Under the pieces are notes generated by a model. It ran no database searches. It worked only from the letters and a program-made list of their open reading frames with translations, and was not told where the DNA came from. A DNA stretch of 64,000 nucleotides from Cherax quadricarinatus (taxonomy: Eukaryota; Arthropoda; Malacostraca; Decapoda; Parastacidae): NCBI RefSeq assembly GCF_038502225.1, contig NC_091300.1, positions 50,222,912 to 50,286,911 of the forward strand, in the 5' to 3' direction. This document shows positions 1 to 13,259 of the stretch, piece by piece. The translations under genes and the position numbers were made by a program. The number at the start of each line of letters is the position of its first letter. The stretch's first letter is position 1.

Positions 1-3000
1 TCTTAATAACTCTTACCTCCCCCTCAGTCTGTATTAATAACTCTTACCTCCCCCTCAGTCTGTCTTAATAACTCTTACCTCCCCCTCAGTCTGTATTAAT
101 AACTCTTACCTCCCCCTCAGTCTGTCTTAATAACTCTTACCTCCCCCTCAGTCTGTCTTAATAACTCTTACCTCCCCCTCAGTCTGTCTTAATAACTCTT
201 ACCTCCCCCTCAGTCTGTCTTAATAACTCTTACCTCCCCCTCAGTCTGTCTTAATAACTCTTACCTCCCCCTCAGTCTGTCTTAATAACTCTTACCTCCC
301 CCTCAGTCTGTCTTAATAACTCTTACCTCCCCCTCAGTCTTCCCCCTCGGTCTGTCTTAATAACTCTTACCTCCCCCTCAGTCTGTCTTAATAACTCTTA
401 CCTCCCCCTCAGTCTGTCTTAATAACTCTTACCTCCCCCTCAGTCTGTCTTAATAACTCTTACCTCCCCCTCAGTCTGTCTTAATAACTCTTACCTCCCC
501 CTCAGTCTGTCTTAATAACTCTTACCTCCCCCTCAGTCTGTCTTAATAACTCTTACCTCCCCCTCAGTCTGTCTTAATAACTCTTACCTCCCCCTCAGTC
601 TGTCTTAATAACTCTTACCTCCCCCTCAGTCTGTCTTAATAACTCTTACCTCCCCCTCAGTCTGTCTTAATAACTCTTACCTCCCCCTCAGTCTGTCTTA
701 ATAACTCTTACCTCCCCCTCAGTCTGTCTTAATAACTCTTACCTCCCCCTCAGTCTGTCTTAATAACTCTTACCTCCCCCTCAGTCTGTCTTAATAACTC
801 TTACCTCCCCCTCAGTCTGTCTTAATAACTCTTACCTCCCCCTCAGTCTGTCTTAATAACTCTTACCTCCCCCTCAGTCTGTCTTAATAACTCTTACCTC
901 CCCCTCAGTCTGTCTTAATAACTCTTACCTCCCCCTCAGTCTGTCTTAATAACTCTTACCTCCCCCTCAGTCTGTCTTAATAACTCTTACCTCCCCCTCA
1001 GTCTGTCTTAATAACTCTTACCTCCCCCTCAGTCTGTCTTAATAACTCTTACCTCCCCCTCAGTCTGTCTTAATAACTCTTACCTCCCCCTCAGTCTGTC
1101 TTAATAACTCTTACCTCCCCCTCAGTCTGTCTTAATAACTCTTACCTCCCCCTCAGTCTGTCTTAATAACTCTTACCTCCCCCTCAGTCTGTCTTAATAA
1201 CTCTTACCTCCCCCTCAGTCTGTCTTAATAACTCTTACCTCCCCCTCAGTCTGTCTTAATAACTCTTACCTCCCCCTCAGTCTGTCTTAATAACTCTTAC
1301 CTCCCCCTCAGTCTGTCTTAATAACTCTTACCTCCCCCTCAGTCTGTCTTAATAACTCTTACCTCCCCCTCAGTCTGTCTTAATAACTCTTACCTCCCCT
1401 TCAGTCTGTCTTAATAACTCTTACCTCCCCCTCAGTCTGTCTTAATAACTCTTACCTCCCCCTCAGTCTGTCTTAATAACTCTTACCTCCCCCTCAGTCT
1501 GTCTTAATAACTCTTACCTCCCCCTCAGTCTGTCTTAATAACTCTTACCTCCCCCTCAGTCTGTCTTAATAACTCTTACCTCCCCCTCAGTCTGTCTTAA
1601 TAACTCTTACCTCCCCCTCAGTCTGTCTTAATAACTCTTACCTCCCCCTCAGTCTGTCTTAATAACTCTTACCTCCCCCTCAGTCTGTCTTAATAACTCT
1701 TACCTCCCCCTCAGTCTGTCTTAATAACTCTTACCTCCCCCTCAGTCTGTCTTAATAACTCTTACCTACCCCTCAGTCTGTCTTAATAACTCTTACGTCC
1801 CCCTCAGTATGTCTTAATAACTCTTACGTCCCCCTCAGTCTGTCTTAATAACTCTTACGTCCCCCTCAGTATGTCTTAATAACTCTTACGTCCCCCTCAG
1901 TCTGTCTTAATAACTCTTACGTCCCCCTCAGTATGTCTTAATAACTCTTACGTCCCCCTCAGTCTGTCTTAAAAACTCTTACCTCCCCCTCAGTCTGTCT
2001 TAATAACTCTTACCTCCCCTTCAGTCTGTCTTAATAACTCTTACCTCCCCCGTCAGTCTGTCTTAATAACTCTTACCTCCCCCTCGGTCTTAATAACTCT
2101 TACCTCCCCCTCGGTCTGTATTAATAACTCTTACCTCCCCCTCAGTCTGTCTTAATAACTCTTACCTCCTCCTCAGTCTGTCTTAATAACTCTTACCTCC
2201 CCCTCAGTCTGTCTTAATAACTCTTACCTCCCCCTCAGTCTGTCTTAATAACTCTTACCTCCCCCTCAGTCTGTCTTAATAACTCGTACCTCCCCCTCAG
2301 TCTGTCTTAATAACTCCTACCTCCCTCTCAGTCTCCCCTAAGTCTGTCTTAATAACTCTTACCTCCCCCTCAGTCTGTCTTAAAAACTCTTACCTCACCC
2401 TCAGTCTGTCTTAATAACTCTTACCTCCCCCTCAGTCTGTCTTAATAACTCTTACCTCTCCCTCAGTCTGTCTTAATAACTCTTACCTCCCCCTCAGTCT
2501 GTCTTAATAACTCTTACCTTCCCCTCAGTCTGTCTTAATAACTCTTACTTCCCCCTCAGTCTGTATTAATAACTCTTACCTCCCCCTCAGTCTGTCTTAA
2601 TAACTCTTACCTCCCCCTCAGTCTGTCTTAATAACTCTTACCTCCCCCTCAGTCTGTCTTAATAACTCTTACCTCCCCCTCAGTCTGTCTTAATAACTCT
2701 TACCTCCCCCTCAGTCTGTCTTAATAACTCTTACCTCCCCCTCAGTCTGTCTTAATAACTCTTACCTCCCCCTCAGTCTGTCTTAATAACTCTTACCTCC
2801 CCCTCAGTCTGTCTTAATAACTCTTACCTCCCCCTCAGTCTGTCTTAATAACTCTTACCTCCCCCTCAGTCTGTCTTAATAACTCTTTACTCCTACCCCC
2901 CTCAGTCTGTCTTAATAACTCTTACCTCCCCCTCAGTCTATCTTAATAACTCTTAATCAACTGTCTTAATACTCTTACCCCCTCAGTCTGTCCCCCTCAG

Positions 3001-6000
3001 TATGTCTTAATAACTCTTACGTCCCCCTCAGTATGTCTTAATAACTCTTACCTCCACCTCAATCTGTCTTAATAACTCTTACCTCCCCCTCGGTCTGTCT
3101 TAATAACTCCTACCTCCCCCCTCAGTCTGTCTTAATAACTCTTACCTCCCCCTCGGTCTGTCTTAATAACTCTTACCTCCCCCTCAGTCTGTCTTAATAA
3201 CTCTTACCTCCACCTCAGTATGTCTTAATAACTCTTACCTCCCCCTCAGTCTGTCTTAATAACTCTTACCTCCCCCTCAGTCTGTCTTAATAACTCTTAC
3301 CTCCCCCTCAGTCTGTCTTAATACCTCTTACCTCCCCCTCAGTCTGTCTTAATAACTCTTACCTCCCCCTCAGTCTGTCTTAATAACTCTTACCTCCCCC
3401 TCAGTCTGTCTTAATAACTCTTACCTCCCCCTCAGTCTGTCTTAATAACTCTTACCTCCCCCTCAGTCTGTCTTAATAACTCTTACCTCCCCCTCAGTCT
3501 GTCTTAATAACTCTTACCTCCCCCTCAGTCTGTCTTAATAACTCTTACCTCCCCCTCAGTCTGTCTTAATAACTCTTACCTCCCCCTCAGTCTGTCTTAA
3601 TAACTCTGACCTCCCCCACAGTCAGTCTTAATAACTCTTACCTCCCCCTCAGTCTGTCTTAATAACTCTTACCTCCCCCTCAGTCTGTCTTAATAACTCT
3701 TACCTCCCCCTCAGTCTGTCTTAATAACTCTTACCTCCCCCTCAGTCTGTCTTAATAACTCTTACCTCCCCTTCAGTCTGTCTTAATAACTCATACCTCC
3801 CGCTCAGTCTGTCTTAATAACTCTTACCTCCCCCTCAGTCCTTAATAACTCTTAGTCTGTCTTAATAACTCTTACCTCCCCCTCAGTCTGTCTTAATAAC
3901 TCTTACCTCCCCTTCAGTCTGTCTTAATAACTCTTACCTCCCCCTCAGTCTGTCTTAATAACTCTTACCTCCCCCTCGGTCTGTCTTAATAACTCTTACC
4001 TCCCCCTCAGTCTGTCTTAATAACTCTTCCCTCCACCTCAGTCTGTCTTAATAACTCTTACCTCCCCCTCAGTCTGTCTTAATAACTCTTACCTCCCCCT
4101 CAGTCTGTCTTAATAACTCTTACCTCCACCTCAGTCTGTCTTAATAACTCTTACCTCCCCCTCAGTCTGTCTTAATAACTCTTACCTCCCCCTCAGTCTG
4201 TCTTAATAACTCTTACCTCCCCCTCAGTCTGTCTTAATAACTCTTACCTGCCCCTCAGTCTGTCTTAATAACTCTTACCTCCCCTTCAGTCTGTCTTAAT
4301 AACTCTTACCTCCCCCTCAGTCTGTCTTAATACCTCCCCCTCACTGTCTTAATAACTCTACCCCCCTCAGTCTGTCTTAATAACTCTTACCTCCCCCTCA
4401 GTCTGTCTTAATAACTCTTACCTCCCCCTCAGTCTGTCTTAATAACTCTTAACTCTCCCTCAGTCTGTCTTAATAACTCTTACCTCCCCCTCAGTCTGTC
4501 TTAATAACTCTTACCTCTGTCTGTTAATAACTCTTACCTCCCCCTCAGTCTGTCTTAATAACTCTTACCTCCCCCTGTCTTAATAACTCAGTCTGTCATA
4601 ATAACTCTTACCTCCCCCTCAGTCTGTCTTAATAACTCTTACCTCCCCCTCAGTCTGTCTTAATAACTCTTACCTCCCCCTCGGTCTGTCTTAATAACTC
4701 TTACCTCCCCCTCAGTCTGTCTTAATAACTCTTACCTCCCCCTCAGTCTGTCTTAATAACTCTTACCTACACCTCAGTCTGTCTTTAATCCCCCTCACTC
4801 TTACCTCCCCCTCCGTCTGTCTTAATAACTCTTACCTCCCCCTCAGTCTGTCTTAATAACTCTTACCTCCCCCTCAGTCTGTCTTAATAACTCTTACCTC
4901 CCCCTCAGTCTGTCTTAATAACTCTTACCTCCCCCTCAGTCTGTCTTAATAACTCTTACCTCCCCCTCAGTCTGTCTTAATAACTCTTACCTCCCCCTCA
5001 GTCTGTCTTAATAACTCTTACCTCCCCCTCAGTCTGTCTTAATAACTCTTACCTCCCCCTCAGTCTGTCTTAATAACTCTTACCTCCCCCTCAGTCTGTC
5101 TTAATAACTCTTACCTCCCCCTCAGTCTGTCTTAATAACTCTTACCTCCCCCTCAGTCTGTCTTAATAACTCTTACCTCCCCCTCAGTCTGTCTTAATAA
5201 CTCTTACCTCCCCCTCAGTCTGTCTTAATAACTCTTACCTCCCCCTCAGTCTGTCTTAATAACTCTTACCTCCCCCTCAGTCTGTCTTAATAACTCCTAC
5301 CTCCCTCTCAGTCTCCCCTCAGTCTGTCTTAATAACTCTTACCTCCCCCTCAGTCTGTCTTAATAACTCTTACCTCCCCCTCAGTCTGTCTTAATAACTC
5401 TTACCTCTCCCTCAGTCTGTCTTAATAACTCTTACCTCCCCCTCAGTCTGTCTTAATAACTCTTACCTTCCCCTCAGTCTGTCTTAATAGCTCTTACCTC
5501 CCCCTCAGTCTGTCTTAATAACTCTTACCTCCCCCTCAGTCTGTCTTAATAACTCTTACCTCCCCCTCAGTCTGTCTTAATAACTCTTACCTCCCCCTCT
5601 GTCTGTCTTAATAGCTCTTACCTCCCCCTCAGTCTGTCTTAATAACTCTTACCTCCCCCTCAGTCTGTCTTACCTCCCCCTCAGTCTGTCTTAATAACTC
5701 TTACCTCCCCCTCAGTCTGTCTTAATAACTCTTACCTCCCCCTCAGTCTGTCTTAATAACTCTTACCTCCCCCAGTCAGTCTGTCTTAATAACTCTTACA
5801 GTCTCCCCCTCAGTCTGTCTTAATAACTCTTACCTCCCCCTCAGTCTGTCTTAATAACTCTTACGTCCCCCTCAGTATGTCTTAATAACTCTTACGTCCC
5901 CCTCAGTATGTCTTAATAACTCTTACGTCCCCCTCAGTATGTCTTAATAACTCTTACGTCCCCCTCAGTCTGTCTTAATAACTCTTACGTCCCCCTCAGT

Positions 6001-9000
6001 CTGTCTTAATAACTATACATACCCCTCAGTCAGTAATAATAACTCTTACCTCCCCCTCAGTCTGTCTTAATAACTCTTACCTCCCCCTCAGTCTGTCTTA
6101 ATAACTCTTACCTACACCTCAGTCTGTCTTAATAACTCTTACCTCCCCCTCAGTCTGTCTTAATAACTCTTAGCTCCCCCTCAGTCTGTCTTAATAACTC
6201 TTACCTCCCCCTCAGTCTGTCTTAATAACTCTTACCTCCCCCCCTGTCTTAATAACTCTTAGTCTGTCTTAATAACTCTTATAAGTCTGTCTTTAACTCT
6301 TACCCCCCCTCAGTCTGTCTTAATAACTCTTAACTCCCCCTCAGTCTGTCTTAATAACTCTTACCTCCCCCTCAGTCTGTCTTAATAACTCTTACCTCCC
6401 CCTCAGTCTGTCTTAATAACTCTTACCTCCCCCTCAGTCTGTCTTAATAACATTTACCTCCCCCTCAGTCTGTCTTAATAACTCTTACCTCCCCCTCAGT
6501 CTGTCTTAATAACTCTTACCTCCCCCTCAGTCTGTCTTAATAACTCTTACCTCCCCCTCAGTCTGTCTTAATAACTCTTACCTCCCCCTCAGTCTGTCTT
6601 AATAACTCTTACCTCCCCCTCGGTCTGTCTTAATAACTCTTACCTCCCCCTCGGTCTGTCTTAATAACTCTTACCTCCCCCTCGGTCTGTCTTAACAACT
6701 CTTACCTTCCCCTCAGTCTGTCTTAATAACTCTTACCTCCCCCTCAGTCTGTCTTAATAACCTTTACCTACCCCTCAGTCTGTCTTAATAACTCTTACCT
6801 CCCCCTCAGTCTGTCTTAATAACTCTTACCTCCCCCTCAGTCTGTCTTAATAACTCTTACCTCCCCCTCAGTCTGTCTTAATAACTCTTACCTCCCCCTC
6901 AGTCTGTCTTAATAACTCTTACCTCCCCCTCAGTCTGTCTTAATAACTCTTACCTCCCCCTCAGTCTGTCTTAATAACTCTTACCTCCCCCTCAGTCTGT
7001 CTTAATAACTCTTACCTCCCCCTCAGTCTGTCTTAATAACTCTTACCTCCCCCTCAGTCTGTCTTAATAACTCTTACCTCCCCCTCAGTCTGTCTTAATA
7101 ACTCTTACCTCCCCCTCAGTCTGTCTTAATAACTCTTACCTCCCCCTCAGTCTGTCTTAATAACTCTTACCTCCCCCTCAGTCTGTCAGTCTGTCTTAAT
7201 AACTCTTACCTCCCCCTCAGTCTGTCTTAATAAACTCTTACCTCCCCCTCAGTCTGTCTTAATAACTCTTACCTCCCCCTCAGTCTGTCTTAATAACTCT
7301 TACCTCCCCCTCAGTCTGTCTTAATAACTCTTACCTCCCCCTCAGTCTGTCTTAATAACTCTTACCTCCCCCTCAGTCTGTCTTAATAACTATTAACTGT
7401 CTTTAACTCTTACCCCCCTCAGTCTGTCTTAATAACTCTTACCTCCCCCTCAGTCTGTCTTAATAACTCTTACCTCCCCCTCAGTCTGTCTTAATAACTC
7501 TTACCTCCCCCTCAGTCTGTCTTAATAACTCTTAACTCCCCCTCAGTCTGTCTTAATAACTCTTAACTCCCCCTCAGTCTGTCTTAATAACTCTTACCTC
7601 CCCCTCAGTCTGTCTTAATAACTCTTACGTCCCCCTCAGTCTGTCTTAATAACTCTTACGTCCCCCTCAGTATGTCTTAATAACTCTTAAGTCTGTCTTA
7701 ATAACTCTTACCTCCCCCTCAGTCTGTCTTAATAACTCTTACCTCTCCCTCAGTCTATCTTAATAACTCTTAATAACTGTCTTAATACTCTTCCCCCTCA
7801 GTCTGTCTTAATAACTCTTACCTTCCCCTCAGTCTGTCTTAATAACTCTTACCTCCCCCTCAGTCTGTCTTAATAACTCTTACCTCCCCCTCAGTCTGTC
7901 TTAATAACTCTTACCTCCCCCTCAGTCTGTCTTAATAACTCTTACCTCCCCCTCAGTCTGTCTTAATAACTCTTACCTCCCCCTCAGTCTGTCTTAATAA
8001 CTCTTACCTCCCCCTCAGTCTGTCTGTCTTAATAGCTCTTACCTCCCCCTCAGTCTGTCTTAATAACTCTTACCTCCCCCTCAGTCTGTCTTAATACTCT
8101 TACCTCCCCCTCAGTCTGTCTTAATAACTCTTACCTCCCCCTCAGTCTGTCTTAATAACTCTTACCTCCCCCTCGGTCTGTCTTAATAACTCTTACCTCC
8201 CCCTCAGTCTGTCTTAATAACTCTTACCTCCCCCTCAGTCTGTCTTAATAACTCTTACCTCCCCCTCAGTCTGTCTTAATAACTCTTACCTCCCCCTCAG
8301 TCTGTCTTAATAACTCTTACCTCCCCCTCAGTCTGTCTTAATAACTCTTACCTCCCCCTCAGTCTGTCTTAATAACTCTTACCTCCCTCTCAGTCTGTCT
8401 TAATAACTCTTAATAACCTCCCCCTCTGGTCTGTCTTAATAACTCTTACTCTCTGTCCCCTCAGTCTGTCTGTCTGTCTTTAATAACTCTTACCTCCCCC
8501 TCAGTCTGTCTTAATAACTCTTACCTCCCCCTCAGTCTGTCTTAATAACTCTTACCTACCCCCCTCAGTCTGTCTTAATAACTCTTACCTCCCCCTCAGT
8601 CTGTCTTAATAACTCTTACCTCCCCCTCAGTCTGTCTTAATAACTCTTACCTCCCCCTCAGTCTGTCTTAATAACTCTTACCTCCCCCTCAGTCTGTCTT
8701 AATAACTCTTACCTCCCCCTCAGTCTGTCTTAATAACTCTTACCTCCCCCTCAGTCTGTCTTAATAACTCTTACCTCCCCCTCAGTCTGTCTTAATAACT
8801 CTTACCTCCCCCTCAGTCTGTCTTAATAACTCTTACCTCCCCCTCAGTCTGTCTTAATAACTCTTACCTCCCCCTCAGTCTGTCTTAATAACTCTTACCT
8901 CCCCCTCAGTCTGTCTTAATAACTCTTACCTCCCCCTCAGTCTGTCTTAATAACTCTTACCTCCCCCTCAGTCTGTCTTAATTAATAACTCTTACCTACC

Positions 9001-12000
9001 TCCCCCTCAGTCTGTCTTAATAACTCTTACCTCCCCCTCAGTCTGTCTTAATAACTCTTACCTCCCCCTCAGTCGGTCTTAATAACTCATACCTCCCCCT
9101 CAGGCTGTCTTAATAACTCATACCTCCCCCTCAGTCTGTCTTAATAACTCTTAGTCTGTCTTAATAACTCTTACCTCCCCCTCAGTCTGTCTTAATAACT
9201 CTTACCTCCCCCTCAGTCTGTCTTAATAACTCTTACCTCCCCCTCAGTCTGTCTTAATAACTCTTACCTCCCCCTCAGTCTGTCTTAATAACTCATACCT
9301 CCCCCTCAGTCTGTCTTAATAACTCTTACCTCCCCCTCAGTCTGTCTTAATAACTCTTACCTACACCTCAGTCTGTCTTTACTCTTATAACTCTTACCTC
9401 CCCCTCAGTCTGTCTTAATAACTCTTAACTCCCCCTCAGTCTGTCTTAATAACTCCTACCTCCCCCTCAGTCTGTCTTAATAACTCTTACCTCCCCCTCA
9501 GTCTGTCTTAATAACTCTTACCTCCCCCTCAGTCTGTCTTAATAACTCTTACCTCCCCCTCAGTCTGTCTTAATAACTCTTACCTCCCCCTCAGTCTGTC
9601 TTAATAACTCTTACCTCCCACTCAGTCTGTCTTAATAACTCTTACCTCCCCCTCAGTCTGTCTTAATAACTCTTACCTCCCCCTCAGTCTGTCTTTAACT
9701 CTTAACTCTTACCTCCCCCTCAGTCTGTCTTAATAACTCTTACCTCCCTCTCAGTCTGTCTTAATAACTCTTACCTCCCCCTCAGTCTGTCTTAATAACT
9801 CTTACCTCCCCCTCAGTCTGTCTTAATAACTCTTACCTCCCCCTCAGTCTGTCTTAATAACTCTTACCTCCCCCTCAGTCTGTCTTAATAACTCTTACCT
9901 CCCCCTCAGTCTGTCTTAATAACTCTTACCTCCCCCTCAGTCTGTCTTAATAACTCTTACCTCCCCCTCAGTCTGTCTTAATAAATCTTAATAACTCAGT
10001 CTGTGTTAATAACTCTTACCTCCCCCTCAGTCTGTCTTAATAACTCTTACCTCCCCCTCAGTCTGTCTTAATAACTCTTACCTCCCCCTCAGTCTGTCTT
10101 AATAACTCTTACCTCCCCCTCAGTCTGTCTTAATAACTCTTACCTCCCCCTCAGTCTGTCTTAATAACTCTTACCTACCTCCCCCTCAGTCTGTCTTAAT
10201 TACTCTTATAGTCTCTTACTCTTACCCCCCTCAGTCTGTCTTAATAACTCTTACCTCCCCCTCAGTCTGTCTTAATAACTCTTACCTCCCCCTCAGTCTG
10301 TCTTAATAACTCTTACCTCCCCCTCAGTCTGTCTTAATAACTCTTACCTCCCCCTCAGTCTGTCTTAATAACTCTTACCTCCCCCTCGGTCTGTCTTAAT
10401 AACTCTTACCTCCCCCTCAGTCTGTCTTAATAACTCTTACCTCCCCCTCAGTCTGTCTTAATAACTCTTACCTCCCCCTCAGTCTGTCTTAATAACTCTT
10501 ACCTCCCCCTCAGTCTGTCTTAATAACTCTTACCTCCCCCTCAGTCTGTCTTAATAACTCTTACCTCCCCCTCAGTCTGTCTTAATAACTCTTACCTCCC
10601 CCTCAGTCTGTCTTAATAACTCTTACCTCCCCCTCAGTCTGTCTTAATAACTCTTACCTCCCCCTCAGTCTGTCTTAATAACTCTTACCTCCCCCTCAGT
10701 CTGTCTTAATAACTCTTACCTCCCCCTCAGTCTGTCTTAATAACTCTTACCTCCCCCTCAGTCTGTCTGTCTTAATAACTCTTACCTCCCCCTCAGTCTG
10801 TCTTAATAACTCTTACCTCCCCTTCAGTCTGTCTTAATAACTCTTACCTCCCCCTCAGTCTGTCTTAATAACTCTTACCTCCCCCTCAGTCTGTCTTAAT
10901 AACTCTTACCTCCCCCTCAGTCTGTCTTAATAACTCTTACCTCCCCCTCAGTCTGTCTTAATAACTCTTACCTCCCAATCAGTCTGTCTTAATAACTCTT
11001 ACCTCCCCCTCAGTCTGTCTTAATAACTCTTAACTCCCCCTCAGTCTGTCTTAATAACTCTTACCTCCCCCTCAGTCTGTCTTAATAACTCTTACCTCCC
11101 CCTCAGTCTGTCTTAATAACTCTTACCTCCCCCTCAGTCTGTCTTAATAACTCTTACCTCCCCCTCAGTCTGTCTTAATAACTCTTACCTCCCCCTCAGT
11201 CTGTCTTAATAACTCTTACCTCCCCCTCAGTCTGTCTTAATAACTCTTACCTCCCCCTCAGTCTGTCTTAATAACTCTTACCTCCCCCTCAGTCTGTCTT
11301 AATAACTCTTACCTCCCCCTCAGTCTGTCTTAATAACTCTTACCTCCCCCTCAGTCTGTCTTAATAACTCTTACCTCCCCCTCAGTCTGTCTTAATAACT
11401 CTTACCTCCCCCTCAGTCTGTCTTAATAACTCTTACCTCCCCCTCAGTCTGTCTTAATAACTCTTACCTCCCCCTCAGTCTGTCTTAATAACTCTTACCT
11501 CCCCCTCAGTCTGTCTTAATAACTCTTACCTCCCCCTCAGTCTGTCTTAATAACTCTTACGTCCCCCTCAGTCTGTCTTAATAACTCTTACGTCCCCCTC
11601 AGTATGTCTTAATAACTCTTACGTCCCCCTCAGTATGTCTTAATAACTCTTACGTCCCCCTCAGTCTGTCTTAATAACTCTTACGTCCCCCTCAGTATGT
11701 CTTAATAACTCTTACGTCCCCCTCAGTCTGTCTTAATAACTCTTACCTCCCCCTCAGTCTGTCTTAATAACTCTTACCTCCCCCTCAGTCTGTCTTAATA
11801 ACTCTTACCTCCCCCTCAGTCTGTCTTAATAACTCTTACCTCCCCTTAATAACTCTTAGTCTGTCTTAATAACTCTTACCTCCCCCTCAGTCTGTCTTAA
11901 TAACTCTTACCTCCCCCTCAGTCTGTCTTAATAACTCTTACCTCCCCCTCAGTCTGTCTTAATAACTCTTACCTCCCCCTCAGTCTGTCTTAATAACTCT

Positions 12001-13259
12001 TACCTCCCCCTCGGTCTGTCTTAATAACTCTTACCTCCCCCTCGGTCTGTCTTAATAACTCTTACCTCCCCCTCAGTCTGTCTTAATAACTCTTACCTCC
12101 CCCTCAGTCTGTCTTAATAACTCTTACCTCCCCCTCAGTCTGTCTTAATAACTCTTACCTCCCCCTCAGTCTGTCTTAATAACTCTTACCTCCCCCTCAG
12201 TCTGTCTTAATAACTCTTACCTCCCCCTCAGTCTGTCTTAATAACTCTTACCTCCCCCTCAGTCTGTCTTAATAACTCTTACCTCCCCCTCAGTCTGTCT
12301 TAATAACTCTTACCTCCCCCTCAGTCTGTCTTAATAACTCTTAACTCCCCCTCAGTCTGTCTAATAATAACTCTTACCTCCCCCTCAGTCTGTCTTAATA
12401 ACTCTTACCTCCCCCTCAGTCTGTCTTAATAACTCTTACCTCCCCCTCAGTCTGTCTTAATAACTCTTACCTCCCCCTCAGTCTGTCTTAATAACTCTTA
12501 CCTCCCCCTCAGTCTGTCTTAATAACTCTTACCTTCCCCTCAGTCTGTCTTAATAACTCTTACCTCCCCAGTCAGTCTGTCTTAATAACTCTTACCTCCC
12601 CCTCAGTCTGTCTGTGTTATTAAGTCTTACCTCCCCCTCAGTCTGTCTTAATAACTCTTACCTCCCCCTCAGTCTGTCTTAATAACTCTTACCTCCCCCT
12701 CAGTCTGTCTTAATAACTCTTACCTCCCCCTCAGTCTGTCTTAATAACTCTTACCTCCCCCTCGTCTGTCTGTCTTAATAACTCTTACCTCCCCCTCAGT
12801 CTGTCTTAATAACTCTTACCTCCCCCTCAGTCTGTCTTAATAACTCTTACCTCCCCCTCAGTCTGTCTTAATAACTCTTACCTCCCCCTCAGTCTGTCTT
12901 AATAACTCTTACCTCCCCCTCAGTCTGTCTTAATAACTCTTACCTCCCCTTCAGTCTGTCTTAATAACTCTTACCTCCCCCTCAGTCTGTCTTAATAACT
13001 CTTACCTCCCCCTCAGTCTGTCTTAATAACTCTTACCTCCCCCTCAGTCTGTCTTAATAACTCTTACCTCCCTCTCAGTCTGTCTTAATAACTCTTACCT
13101 CCCCCTCAGTCTGTCTTAATAACTCTTACCTCCCCCTCAGTCTGTCTTAATAACTCTTACCTCTCCCTCAGTCTGTCTTAATAACTCTTACCTCCCCCTC
13201 AGTCTGTCTTAATAACTCTTACCTCCCCCTCAGTCTGTCTTAATAACTCTTACCTCCCC
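1..13259. repeat. Satellite domain A: 31-bp CTCAG-type tandem array
   Basis: Near-identical 31-bp units run head to tail from the window edge. Each reads TTAATAACTCTTACC, then TCCCCCTCAG, then TCTGTC. Long stretches (360-1,750, 8,580-8,980, 11,040-11,560) are almost invariant. A minor subfamily with TACGTCC and CAGTATG alternates with the standard unit as a 62-bp dimer near 1,794-1,965, 5,860-6,000 and 11,557-11,730. Scrambled or shortened units (near 2,890, 4,330, 4,510, 6,240, 7,390, 8,400, 10,200) may be real rearrangements or long-read consensus errors. The TAATAA in each unit puts stops in all frames because 31 is not divisible by 3. No gene is seen inside. Confidence 0.97.
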